A model generated the notes under the pieces. It did no database searches. It was not told the origin of the DNA and worked only from the letters and a program-made list of their open reading frames with translations. Shown in pieces: positions 45,040 through 52,998 of a DNA stretch of 64,000 nt. The translations under genes were made by a program, and so were the position numbers. The stretch is from positions 1 to 64,000 of the forward strand of contig NZ_BATJ01000001.1 in assembly GCF_000467125.1 (NCBI RefSeq), given 5' to 3'. This stretch comes from Vibrio proteolyticus NBRC 13287. Its GTDB lineage: Bacteria > Pseudomonadota > Gammaproteobacteria > Enterobacterales > Vibrionaceae. Position 1 is the stretch's first letter, and the number at the start of each line of letters is the position of its first letter.

Positions 45040-46674
45040 ATGAGTAATACATTCAAGTTATCAGCAGTTGCGGCCACTGTATTTGCCGCAATGAACGCCA
45101 ATGCTGCGATTTACAAAGTGGTTGAGGTTACACCATCTGCTTTATCTGGATACGCCGAGTCATACGGTGTTGCAATTCAACCTTCTGCAGACGGAGAAAA
45201 CTGTTTCACCAGTACGTCATGTGGCAATGGTGATGCCTACGCGATGGGCGTGGAAGGGCGCAAATGGGCAGAGGGCGTCAGCTACCGTGAAGAGCTTCCT
45301 TTTGCGATGGACAATCGCTTTCGTTATATCGACGATAAAAATGATTTTGAAAGCTACTGTAATGCGCAACTAGGCTACTCAACTTGCGAGTCCTGGGCGC
45401 AGACAGAGTGGGAAGGTTACAGCAAAGAGCTGTCTGGCGATTACACTAATGGTCAGGCGCAAATCGTTGGTGCTGGTGGTGAGTCTTTTGACTCGAACAC
45501 GTCTCTGAACAGCCTCGACAAAAATGGTAATGCGATTGGCAATAGCCGTGATGGCAGCACGCGTAACAAAGCGTTTGCGCCATTTAGCCTGTTTTTACCA
45601 ACCAATGAACCAAACGTTGTTGAGTCGCGAGCATTCAATTCAGATGATACTGGCGACTATGTGGTCGGTAGCATCTCCCGCTTCAAGAAAAATGGTAACG
45701 GCGATCACCACTCATCGAAAGCAGCAGTCTGGAACAGCAATGATACGTCGTCTGTTACAGAGTTTTCTTGGGGAAGTGGTGCTAAAGAGCAGGACTCTGA
45801 CCGAATAGCTCAAGCCAGTATGCGCGATGTTCTGGTCAAAGAGAGCAAGTTCTATGGTGTGGGCTACAACACCTACAAAGATCAGCGTATTGATGCCACC
45901 GTGTTTAGCTGTGACCGTGATACTTCAACGGGTGCATTGTCTAACTGCGCAAGTAAGCAGGTGTCGAACGCAACCAGTGGCAGTGATTACAAATACTCCA
46001 ACTCTGTGGTTGAGAAGGTCAATGCCAACGGTGTGGCTATCGGTGTTGCTAAGCTAGCGGGTAACAAACCAGAAAACGGCTCGGCGGCGAACAAAGTGTT
46101 CTACGTCAGTGATGTGACAAGCCCTTCAGCCACTTACATGGCGGATTCTGGTCAGTCTATTTTCTTTAAAGGTGCGGGTGGCCAAGCGGGGAGTATCAAC
46201 AATCTCAACGAGTTAGTTGGTCAGACTGACGCGGAACAGAACCGCGAAGTTGATGGCAAACCTCGTCGTAAACGTGGCTTTATTTATCCTCTTTCTATCG
46301 GTGACGTGACACCAAACAGTGTTTTTGGTAACCGTGCTTGGATCCTGGATGATCTAACCAATGATGGAAACGCTACAGGTAACAACAACCAGTTCCGCGT
46401 TATTGATGCTACAGATATCAACGATGCCGGCGTCATCTCGGCGACAGCCCTGAAATGTAGCGGTGGTTACGACACGATTGAGCACAACTCTTATTGTGAT
46501 GGCGGCAGCGGTGCCGAGCAAATTGTGGCGGTGAAATTGGTTCCAATCCAAGGTGCGACTAACGCTGATATTCAAGAGCGTAGTGTTGAGCGTCCGCCAG
46601 TAAGCCGCAGCGGTGGTAGCCTAGGTTTCTTGGCTTTGACAGTGCTTGGCTTCCTAGGGTTCCGTAAAAAATAG
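45040..46674 (+). CDS. DUF3466 family secreted protein with GlyGly-CTERM-like tail
   Basis: A 544-residue exported protein: signal peptide ending M-N-A-N-A-A, then a repetitive beta-rich region with N-G-N-A-I-G-N / N-E-L-V-G-Q / G-V-I-S-A-type repeats characteristic of DUF3466, and a C-terminal sorting signal R-S-G-G-S-L-G-F-L-A-L-T-V-L-G-F-L-G-F-R-K-K. A Gly-Gly, a hydrophobic helix and a basic tip are the features of GlyGly-CTERM signals, which rhombosortase processes on type-II-secreted proteins. The function is unknown. It lies 12 bases after uup on the same strand and may be in its operon. Confidence 0.82.
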   Translation: MSNTFKLSAVAATVFAAMNANAAIYKVVEVTPSALSGYAESYGVAIQPSADGENCFTSTSCGNGDAYAMGVEGRKWAEGVSYREELPFAMDNRFRYIDDKNDFESYCNAQLGYSTCESWAQTEWEGYSKELSGDYTNGQAQIVGAGGESFDSNTSLNSLDKNGNAIGNSRDGSTRNKAFAPFSLFLPTNEPNVVESRAFNSDDTGDYVVGSISRFKKNGNGDHHSSKAAVWNSNDTSSVTEFSWGSGAKEQDSDRIAQASMRDVLVKESKFYGVGYNTYKDQRIDATVFSCDRDTSTGALSNCASKQVSNATSGSDYKYSNSVVEKVNANGVAIGVAKLAGNKPENGSAANKVFYVSDVTSPSATYMADSGQSIFFKGAGGQAGSINNLNELVGQTDAEQNREVDGKPRRKRGFIYPLSIGDVTPNSVFGNRAWILDDLTNDGNATGNNNQFRVIDATDINDAGVISATALKCSGGYDTIEHNSYCDGGSGAEQIVAVKLVPIQGATNADIQERSVERPPVSRSGGSLGFLALTVLGFLGFRKK

Positions 46675-46691
46675 GTCAATTTTTATACTAG

Positions 46692-46728
46692 AGCACAGGT
46701 TCACAAATTTGAATCTGTGCTTTTTTTA
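46692..46728 (+). terminator. Terminator after the DUF3466 gene
   Basis: AGCACAGGTTCA / TGAATCTGTGCT with one mismatch, followed by seven T residues. Confidence 0.85.
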
Positions 46729-46839
46729 TACCTTGAGAAAGCGGCCGTTTTGATCGATTCTTAATAGTGGAGTCATAAAAGCTCCACAAATATTTAATAG
46801 TAGTACGTTAGACACTTTTTTATGTATGAGGACGACACT

Positions 46840-47013
46840 ATGAAGAGACAAAAGCGTGACCGCCTGGAACGAGCGCAATCTCAAGGATATAAAGCAGGTC
46901 TGAACGGCCGTTCGTCGGAAACATGCCCTTATCAACAGATGGATGTGCGATCGTATTGGTTAGGCGGTTGGCGTGACGCCAGAGATGATAAACAAGCTGG
47001 CCTCTACAAGTAA
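46840..47013 (+). CDS. rmf: Ribosome modulation factor
   Basis: Small protein that dimerises 70S ribosomes into inactive 100S particles in stationary phase. The 57-residue product carries M-K-R-Q-K-R-D-R-L-E-R-A, G-Y-x-A-G-L-x-G-R-S, C-P-Y-Q and W-L-G-G-W-R-D-A, which match E. coli Rmf. GAGG eight bases upstream supports 46840; the longer frame from 46822 is discarded. It is next to fabA, as in E. coli. Confidence 0.95.
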   Translation: MKRQKRDRLERAQSQGYKAGLNGRSSETCPYQQMDVRSYWLGGWRDARDDKQAGLYK

Positions 47014-47049
47014 AAATCTTCAAATCCACATACTATAAATGGAGAACTA

Positions 47050-47071
47050 AGCCCCGAAAGGGGCTTTTTGT
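47050..47071 (+). terminator. Terminator after rmf
   Basis: AGCCCC GAAA GGGGCT followed by TTTTGTTT; tetraloop hairpin. Confidence 0.85.
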
Positions 47072-47159
47072 TTGTCATATCGTAATATGATGCACTATAA
47101 CTAATATGGTTGGTGACAAAAAAGCGACTCAAGTGAGCCGCTTTTATTCACTCTGCTAA

Positions 47160-47678
47160 TTAAAAAGCTGAAGTGTCCTGGAAAAGGCCAACTTTCAGGT
47201 CTTTTGCCACATAAATTTCTTTACCGTCAACAAGGACGCGGCCATCAGCCAAGCCCATAACCAGTTTGCGGTTTACAACACGCTTCATATTGATTTCGTA
47301 CGTGACTTTTTTTGCGGTCGGCAGGATTTGACCAGTAAACTTCACTTCACCAACACCCAGTGCACGGCCTTTACCTTTGCCGCCAACCCAGCCAAGGAAG
47401 AAGCCAACAAGCTGCCACATTGCATCCAGGCCCAGACAGCCAGGCATAACAGGGTCGCCAGGGAAGTGGCAATCGAAGAACCATAGATCAGGAGTAATAT
47501 CCAGCTCCGCCAAGATTAGACCTTTACCATAGTCGCCTTCAGTTTCAGACATCTTGGTAACACGGTCCATCATCAGCATATTTGGCGCAGGCAGTTGAGG
47601 GTAACCCGGACCAAATAGCTCACCACGGCTAGAGGCTAACAGATCGTCACGATTGTATGAATCACGTTTGTTTTGCAT
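47160..47678 (-). CDS. fabA: 3-hydroxydecanoyl-ACP dehydratase/isomerase FabA
   Basis: Dehydrates beta-hydroxyacyl-ACP and isomerises trans-2- to cis-3-decenoyl-ACP, the branch point to unsaturated fatty acids. The 172-residue hotdog protein has the catalytic His in [13 protein letters not shown] and Asp in L-G-L-D-A-M-W-Q. Start 47678 has GGAG upstream; the two-codon longer frame begins TTG. Upstream, FabR-like and FadR-like boxes overlie a good promoter, so the gene should be repressed by FabR and activated by FadR as in E. coli. Confidence 0.96.
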   Translation of the reverse strand: MQNKRDSYNRDDLLASSRGELFGPGYPQLPAPNMLMMDRVTKMSETEGDYGKGLILAELDITPDLWFFDCHFPGDPVMPGCLGLDAMWQLVGFFLGWVGGKGKGRALGVGEVKFTGQILPTAKKVTYEINMKRVVNRKLVMGLADGRVLVDGKEIYVAKDLKVGLFQDTSAF

Positions 47679-47707
47679 TATCAATTACTCCAATTTTTGA
47701 CAGGTGC

Positions 47708-47748
47708 ATCTTAGTGAACAGGTGTAAGCTAAACAACTCCGATCAGTT
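47708..47748 (-). promoter_or_regulatory. fabA promoter with FabR-like and FadR-like boxes
   Basis: Minus strand: TTGTTT at 47736-47731, a 17-base spacer, TAAGAT at 47713-47708. The spacer is AGCTTACACCTGTTCACT (47730-47713), matching the FabR consensus at 15 of 18 bases. AACTGATCGGAGTTGTT (47748-47732) matches the FadR consensus with two mismatches, and its centre is near -40 from the likely start. Confidence 0.8.
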
Positions 47749-49395
47749 CTAGACAAACCAGTTTTTTATTCGATCCATCAAGCCTGTAGGGTGTTCGTGT
47801 CGTTCAAAGTTCTCGATGCGTTCAGCGATTTTATGAATCACACTTTCTTCATCATCGCCCCTGAAAGGTTTACCCATAATAATAGGTACTGCTTCATCAA
47901 CCGTCGACACAGACCAGATATGGAACTCTCCATCCTGAATGCTCTTCACTACATCTTTATGAAGCGCCAAATGTTTCAGGTTAGATTTGGGCAGAATAAC
48001 GCCTTGTGAACCGGTCAAACCCTGATGTTTACAAACGTGATAGAAGCCTTCGATTTTTTCGTTCAACCCGCCGACTGCCTGGACGCGTCCAAATTGATCC
48101 ACCGCGCCAGTGACCGCAATCTGTTGGTTAATAGGATACTCGGATAACGCACTCACGAAAGAGCAGAGTTCAGCGAGAGATGCGCTGTCACCATCGACCT
48201 CGCAGTACGATTGTTCAAATACGACGGAGGCAGAATAGGGCATGGGCTCATCGAGATTCATTGCGCTGCTTACAAAGGCCTGCATGATCATCATGCCCTT
48301 CGCGTGCAGGTTGCCACCCAACTCGGCTTTACGTTCTACGTCAGAAATGTCACCGTCACCAAAGTGAATGACACACGAAATACGCGCTGGTTCACCGTAT
48401 GAAAGCGGATGCCCGGGAACATCAATCACAGTGAGCCCGTTCACCTGACCAACGCGTTCACCTTTGGTTTCAATGATCACCTGACCATCGAGAATATCGG
48501 ACAGAGCGCGATCGGGCAGATAAGATTCTCGGTAGAGGCGGGCATCAATGACTTTATCCAACGTTTCTTTTGTTACGTTGTCACCAACTGTTAAATCAAT
48601 ACTGACTTCTTCAAGTAGTGAGCGATACCAAATCACATCCAAAGGCATGTAGCTCTGGTCTTCAGTAAGACGTGCACCGGCAACCATCAGACGCTCAATG
48701 CCACTTTGAGTTAACTCGGGAAGATCGTAAGTAGCACATAACCATTTCAAATAGCCAAGATATGTGGAGATACTTTGTTCTGTCAGCTCGATTTCAGGCT
48801 CTACCTCGGAAAACATGCACATGCCAGAGTATATGTCACTGTCCAGATAATCTATTTCACCCAGTTGGCCGCGATCGCCCACAATGACCAATTTTACGTT
48901 GTAATGTTTGTCTGTCACATTGTTGCTAAGGTGCGTCGGCGCTGAGTTGATCTGCTGTACGGGCTCACCAAAAACGGCGGCTTTAAGTAGTAACCAGTTC
49001 ATAGGATTGCTCAACAGGAAGTTGGCGGACAATACCAGGTACCCGCCATTTGCTTTTTCCAATAAGCCAGGCAATTGAACTGTGACTTCGCCGGAATGAG
49101 CTTCGTACGTTCCGAATACATGTTTTGGATCCAGGGATTCGGTGTAGATAACCGGTGCAGCAGAATCAAGGTCAGACAAGTGTTGTTGCAGAAGTTGCCT
49201 GTATACCGGATTGTCCGGAGAATTGACCAGCAGTACTTTTGTTAGTCCTTTTCCGGCTACGAATTTGTTGATAGCTTGTTTCAGGCGTGGTTGAGCAGTG
49301 AAAAAGTTAACATGGGAAATGTTTTGGTATTGCTCAATGGACGCATTAAAATGATCGTAGTGAGGAATAACTGAGTACCAGGTTTCTTGATTCAT
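47749..49395 (-). CDS. Lon-family protease domain protein LonH (YcbZ)
   Basis: A 548-residue protein with a C-terminal S16 Lon protease domain: catalytic Ser in E-V-D-G-D-S-A-S-L-A-E-L and Lys in G-G-L-N-E-K-I-E-G-F. The N-terminal half is P-loop-like but I see no good Walker A, so ATP use is doubtful. This fits the YcbZ/LonH group, annotated as a putative protease of unclear targets. In E. coli it also lies between fabA and matP. Ribosome site is weak. Confidence 0.88.
   Translation of the reverse strand: MNQETWYSVIPHYDHFNASIEQYQNISHVNFFTAQPRLKQAINKFVAGKGLTKVLLVNSPDNPVYRQLLQQHLSDLDSAAPVIYTESLDPKHVFGTYEAHSGEVTVQLPGLLEKANGGYLVLSANFLLSNPMNWLLLKAAVFGEPVQQINSAPTHLSNNVTDKHYNVKLVIVGDRGQLGEIDYLDSDIYSGMCMFSEVEPEIELTEQSISTYLGYLKWLCATYDLPELTQSGIERLMVAGARLTEDQSYMPLDVIWYRSLLEEVSIDLTVGDNVTKETLDKVIDARLYRESYLPDRALSDILDGQVIIETKGERVGQVNGLTVIDVPGHPLSYGEPARISCVIHFGDGDISDVERKAELGGNLHAKGMMIMQAFVSSAMNLDEPMPYSASVVFEQSYCEVDGDSASLAELCSFVSALSEYPINQQIAVTGAVDQFGRVQAVGGLNEKIEGFYHVCKHQGLTGSQGVILPKSNLKHLALHKDVVKSIQDGEFHIWSVSTVDEAVPIIMGKPFRGDDEESVIHKIAERIENFERHEHPTGLMDRIKNWFV
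48572..48584. other. matS-like site (variant, reverse)
   Basis: GTTACGTTGTCAC inside lonH; reads GTGACAACGTAAC on the minus strand. Confidence 0.55.
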
Positions 49396-49518
49396 CGATG
49401 AGTCTGTTCTTGGTTACATAAAAGGTTTCAAATTATATAGAAAAACAGGGTGAGGTAGTAGTGCAATGATCCAGCTCGACTTTTTACTCTCAGCAGATTG
49501 TGATTACAGCGAACTTGG

Positions 49519-49531
49519 GTTACGCTGTCAC
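49519..49531. other. matS-like site (variant, reverse)
   Basis: GTTACGCTGTCAC in the lonH-matP spacer, 27 bases before the matP start; identical to the site at 24481. If bound, MatP could also affect its own promoter. Confidence 0.6.
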
Positions 49532-49557
49532 TACTAGTCCAGTGGAATGTTTAGACA

Positions 49558-50007
49558 ATGAAATATCAACAGCTTGAAAACCTGGAATGCGGTTGGAAGT
49601 GGCAGTATCTGGTCAAAAAATGGAAGGATGGGGAAGCGATTACCCATCATATCGACACCAGTGAAGCTGACGCTGCCGTTAAAGAGCTTAAAGGTTTGGA
49701 ACATGAGCCAACTAAAGTTCTTGAATGGATAGAAAAACACATGTCGCTAGAGCTTGATAACAAAATGAAGCAGGCGATCCGGGCAAAGCGTAAGCGTCAT
49801 TTCAATGCTGAGCAAATCCACACTAAGAAAAAGTCTATTGATTTGGATTATCGGGTTTGGGAGAAGCTGTCTCACCGTGCCAGTGAACTGGGTTGTACAT
49901 TGTCTGATGCTATCGAATATCTTCTGAGCGAAGCGTCTCGTAGTGAGAAAGCCAGTAAAGCAGTGAACAGTTTGAAAGAAGATCTTTCTAAGTTACTGTC
50001 TGATTAA
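49558..50007 (+). CDS. matP: Macrodomain Ter protein MatP
   Basis: DNA-binding protein that organises the replication terminus by binding matS sites. The 149-residue product shows the four-helix N-terminus (K-Y-Q-Q-L-E-N-L-E-C-G-W-K-W-Q-Y-L-V-K-K-W), the K-R-K-R-H-F-N-A-E-Q linker and the ribbon-helix-helix (K-K-K-S-I-D-L-D-Y-R-V-W-E-K-L). This matches E. coli MatP in length and order. A matS-like 13-mer lies 27 bases upstream. It is followed 12 bases later by a DUF3634 gene. Confidence 0.95.
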   Translation: MKYQQLENLECGWKWQYLVKKWKDGEAITHHIDTSEADAAVKELKGLEHEPTKVLEWIEKHMSLELDNKMKQAIRAKRKRHFNAEQIHTKKKSIDLDYRVWEKLSHRASELGCTLSDAIEYLLSEASRSEKASKAVNSLKEDLSKLLSD

Positions 50008-50019
50008 GGGGAGTGCGTC

Positions 50020-50334
50020 ATGCTGTATGTCATTTTAATTGCTGCAGTGATCATTTTTTGGTTGGTAGCGGTCGATCGGCCGGTGCTACGAGTGAAGTTT
50101 AAATCAGGGGAGTTGAGTCGCGTAAAAGGCCATTTCCCGCCAAAGTTTAAACACAATGTTGTTGAGATCGCTGAACATGTTCCATTTGATGGTGAAATGA
50201 AGGTTTACCGCCAGCGAAGTGGCATGAAACTGGTTTTTTCTGAGCAAGTGCCAAAGAAAGTGCAGCAACGCATTCGCAACGTATTTCCTCACCAAGGCTT
50301 TTCTGGCAAAAATGGCAAGAAAACGGCGCACTAA
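50020..50334 (+). CDS. DUF3634 family membrane-anchored protein
   Basis: A 104-residue protein with one N-terminal membrane helix (L-Y-V-I-L-I-A-A-V-I-I-F-W-L-V-A-V) and a basic cytosolic domain (G-H-F-P-P-K-F-K-H-N-V-V-E-I-A, R-Q-R-S-G-M-K-L-V-F). DUF3634 is conserved in Vibrio with unknown role. AAGGGGA precedes the ATG. Probably co-transcribed with matP. Confidence 0.83.
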   Translation: MLYVILIAAVIIFWLVAVDRPVLRVKFKSGELSRVKGHFPPKFKHNVVEIAEHVPFDGEMKVYRQRSGMKLVFSEQVPKKVQQRIRNVFPHQGFSGKNGKKTAH

Positions 50335-50362
50335 CTAATCGTTTAACTTAATTCCATTGCTG

Positions 50363-50392
50363 AAACCGCCGCGACTCCGTGGCGGTTTTTTC
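50363..50392 (+). terminator. Terminator after the DUF3634 gene
   Basis: AACCGCC / GGCGGTT stem, extending inward with one mismatch, followed by six T residues. Confidence 0.82.
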
Positions 50393-50413
50393 ATGCATGT
50401 AAGCGACGAAAGA

Positions 50414-50809
50414 TCACATCGATTCGTCAGGTTTGTGCCGGGTTCCTTCACCTGGGGTTATGAACAGCACCTTGGCCATATCAACAACATGGGCGGTATG
50501 CCAAGTGTTTCTAGGAATAATCGCATATTCGCCAGCACGGGAGAGATGAACATGTTGTTTTTCGCCGTCCACATCGAGAATGAAAGTTGCGCTGCCAGAC
50601 AGCAACATGACAATTTCATCTCCATGCGGATGAATCTCCCAAGTTGACCAATTTTCGGAAAAGGAATAGCAGGAGATCAGTTCATGTCCTTTGAAATCAC
50701 TATATTCGGTGTTTAAGCGTTCATACATATCGTGAGTGTTGGTGATGGAATTAGCTTGTTTGTTGGGAGTCAGCACGACAAAGTCATTTTCAATATTAGA
50801 GCTCTCCAT
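50414..50809 (-). CDS. Cupin-domain protein
   Basis: A 131-residue cupin. Motif 1 is seen as E-I-H-P-H-G-D-E-I-V-M-L-L-S-G and motif 2 as E-Y-A-I-I-P-R-N-T-W-H-T-A, with the metal-binding H-x-H, E and H in place. The substrate is unknown; cupins include dioxygenases, isomerases and small-molecule sensors. GGAGGAAAG precedes the ATG. It stands alone, convergent with the matP unit. Confidence 0.82.
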   Translation of the reverse strand: MESSNIENDFVVLTPNKQANSITNTHDMYERLNTEYSDFKGHELISCYSFSENWSTWEIHPHGDEIVMLLSGSATFILDVDGEKQHVHLSRAGEYAIIPRNTWHTAHVVDMAKVLFITPGEGTRHKPDESM

Positions 50810-51260
50810 AATCTTTCCTCCGAGTCGACACAGCGGTAACAGTTTCTGACACTTTACAGCCTAGTGCATTTTTGACATTCCATGGGGCTTAGAAGGTATG
50901 AGTCGCTGAGTATCAAGCGTGGTTACCAAAAGAGATGATGGAAACGCTTGGCATGAAATTAGCTCAATGAATTGATAAGGGATACCAAACAACAGCATAT
51001 CGTCAATCATCGACAGACACCGCGAGTTACAAAATCAACGCAAACAGCTCAGAAAAGAACATCGGGCCGGTCTAATCCTCTACACATTTTAGTTCGCATT
51101 GTGTATATTATGTTAAATTAAATATGAGTTAGCTTGGATTCTGATGCGTTTTGTTCCCCTTACTACCTTTAAGGTGGCTCAGATTAAACATAACTGTATT
51201 TACCATAAAATACCTAATAATCAGTTTGTTAATCTACGATTTCCAAACCAATTATTAGTA
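50810..51260. other. Gene-free stretch before the hybrid kinase
   Basis: About 450 bases between the cupin start and the kinase stop. It has short frames with stops (e.g. an unstarted frame to about 51075) and no ribosome sites; I see no IS ends, direct repeats or promoter of note. It may hold decayed coding sequence. Confidence 0.4.
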
Positions 51261-52985
51261 TTAACGATCATTGTTTGTTTCTAAAATTCGTCCAATGGTT
51301 TCGATTATCTCTGCACTTCGGATTGGCTTGGCTACAAAGTCATTCATGCCGGCGTTGATACATAACTGCTGATCTTGCTCCATCGCATGCGCTGTCAAAG
51401 CAACAATTGGTGTGTTCAGTCCCCGTGCTCGAATCGCTTTTGTGGCGGAAATGCCATCCATGACTGGCATTGAGATGTCCATAAGAATAATGTCTGCCTG
51501 ACCGCCGTTGGCAAAGAAATCCAGCGCCTCGCTACCATTATCTTTCGTGATCACAAGGTAGCCTTCTTTTTCCAAAATCAGCTTGATCACCATTTGATTG
51601 GTTTTGGTATCTTCTACCACAACAACTTGCTGTTTGTTACTTTCGTAGCGTTTTGGCATGTCACGCTCTGGAATGCGTTCTCTGCATCTGGATTGCAAAG
51701 GCAAAGATACCTTAAAAACAGATCCCAAACCTGGTGTACTCTCGACATCAATATTGCCGCCCATCAAACTGACCAAATGTTTAGTAATGGTCAGTCCGAG
51801 GCCTGTCCCACCGAAATTACGCGTGATCGAGCTATCTGCTTGTTTGAATGGACTAAATAGGCTCTCAAGAATTTGGGGCTCGATTCCTATTCCGGTATCA
51901 CAGACTTCAAGGATCAGTTGAGCGCCCGTCGCTTTAAGTGACACGGTCACAAGGCCGTTGCCAGTAAATTTAATTGCGTTCCCCACAAGGTTGAAGACGA
52001 TTTGCGAAAAACGCGTCGGATCTAGCCAAAAGTCCCGATGGCTTTCAATATCCGTATCAGATTGAAATATCAGCCCTTTTGCTTTGGCAGACTGCTTTAA
52101 GTGTATCAACGCTTTATCAAATTCGGAGCGTAGATCAATCCACTGACTATTAAGGTCAAAATGACCGGATTCAATTTTTGTGAAGTCGAGAATGTCGTTA
52201 ATGATCACCAGAAGTAGCTCAGCAGATGCGCCCATCTGTTCGAGCAGCTTGAGTTGTTGCAAAGAGGAAGAGTCGGCTCGCATTACGTCAATCAGGCCAA
52301 GTACAGCGTTAAGGGGGGTCCGGATTTCATGGCTCATCATCGCCAGAAACTGAGATTTCGCCTGATTGGCTTCCACTGCTTTTTGTTGAGCTAATTCAAG
52401 CTCTTGAGTTCGGATCTCGACCAGCGTCTCCAGGCGTTCTTTGTTCTCTATATCAATGATAGCCCGCTCGAGTAATGGCCGAAAACGTGACAGGGTGTCA
52501 CGAACAGGAATGCTGAACTGCCCTTTTCTTCTGCCAAATAGCATGATGACAAACTGGGACACCTGGGCTTTGACACCCGTGACCAGCGCAGACTGAATCT
52601 CTTGTCTGGCAAAAGCGTTGAGTTCCTCGAACTCTTTAAGTGTGGATGGCTGGAACAGAACAATACAGTCACCGTTAAGAACACGATTGAATTTGTTGTC
52701 GCTCTTCCATACGTGTTTAGCAAAGACACTGTTTGAGGTCAGCAGTGTTTTGAAATGTGCTTCGTCTTTGTCTTTTGTAAGTACGACAAAATCGTCAAAT
52801 GCGATGTAAGGCAATAAAACACGATGCAGTTCGTGGAAAATCTGATGTTTGTTTTTCGCGCCAGTAATGCTGGATATCCCTGCGAGTATGGCACTGTTTT
52901 CCTCTGCCAGTCTGGCTTCTCGTTCCCGGCTTCTGTTTAATTCGACGAGCAGTTCACTCAATTGTTCTTGGTTTTCTAATTGCAT
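51261..52985 (-). CDS. vpsS: Hybrid sensor histidine kinase (NahK/VpsS type)
   Basis: A 574-residue cytosolic kinase without membrane helices. An N-terminal coiled coil and sensor-like region (about 1-190) lead into a HisKA domain with the phospho-His in M-M-S-H-E-I-R-T-P near residue 217, an HATPase with N-A-I-K-F-T, D-T-G-I-G-I and G-T-G-L-G-L, then a receiver domain with phospho-Asp in L-M-D-I-S-M-P near residue 502. It lies 13 bases after a FIST-domain gene. FIST/NosP plus hybrid kinase is the NosP-NahK arrangement; the V. cholerae counterpart VpsS, beside ccoNOQP, feeds the LuxU relay and biofilm control. Orthology is inferred from context. Confidence 0.82.
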   Translation of the reverse strand: MQLENQEQLSELLVELNRSREREARLAEENSAILAGISSITGAKNKHQIFHELHRVLLPYIAFDDFVVLTKDKDEAHFKTLLTSNSVFAKHVWKSDNKFNRVLNGDCIVLFQPSTLKEFEELNAFARQEIQSALVTGVKAQVSQFVIMLFGRRKGQFSIPVRDTLSRFRPLLERAIIDIENKERLETLVEIRTQELELAQQKAVEANQAKSQFLAMMSHEIRTPLNAVLGLIDVMRADSSSLQQLKLLEQMGASAELLLVIINDILDFTKIESGHFDLNSQWIDLRSEFDKALIHLKQSAKAKGLIFQSDTDIESHRDFWLDPTRFSQIVFNLVGNAIKFTGNGLVTVSLKATGAQLILEVCDTGIGIEPQILESLFSPFKQADSSITRNFGGTGLGLTITKHLVSLMGGNIDVESTPGLGSVFKVSLPLQSRCRERIPERDMPKRYESNKQQVVVVEDTKTNQMVIKLILEKEGYLVITKDNGSEALDFFANGGQADIILMDISMPVMDGISATKAIRARGLNTPIVALTAHAMEQDQQLCINAGMNDFVAKPIRSAEIIETIGRILETNNDR

Positions 52986-52998
52986 CGTTTTTTGTCTT

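Noticed and set aside
50881..51075. Decayed transposase or phage fragment
   Set aside because: No start, ribosome site, terminal repeats or recognisable residues; the frame is broken by stops.
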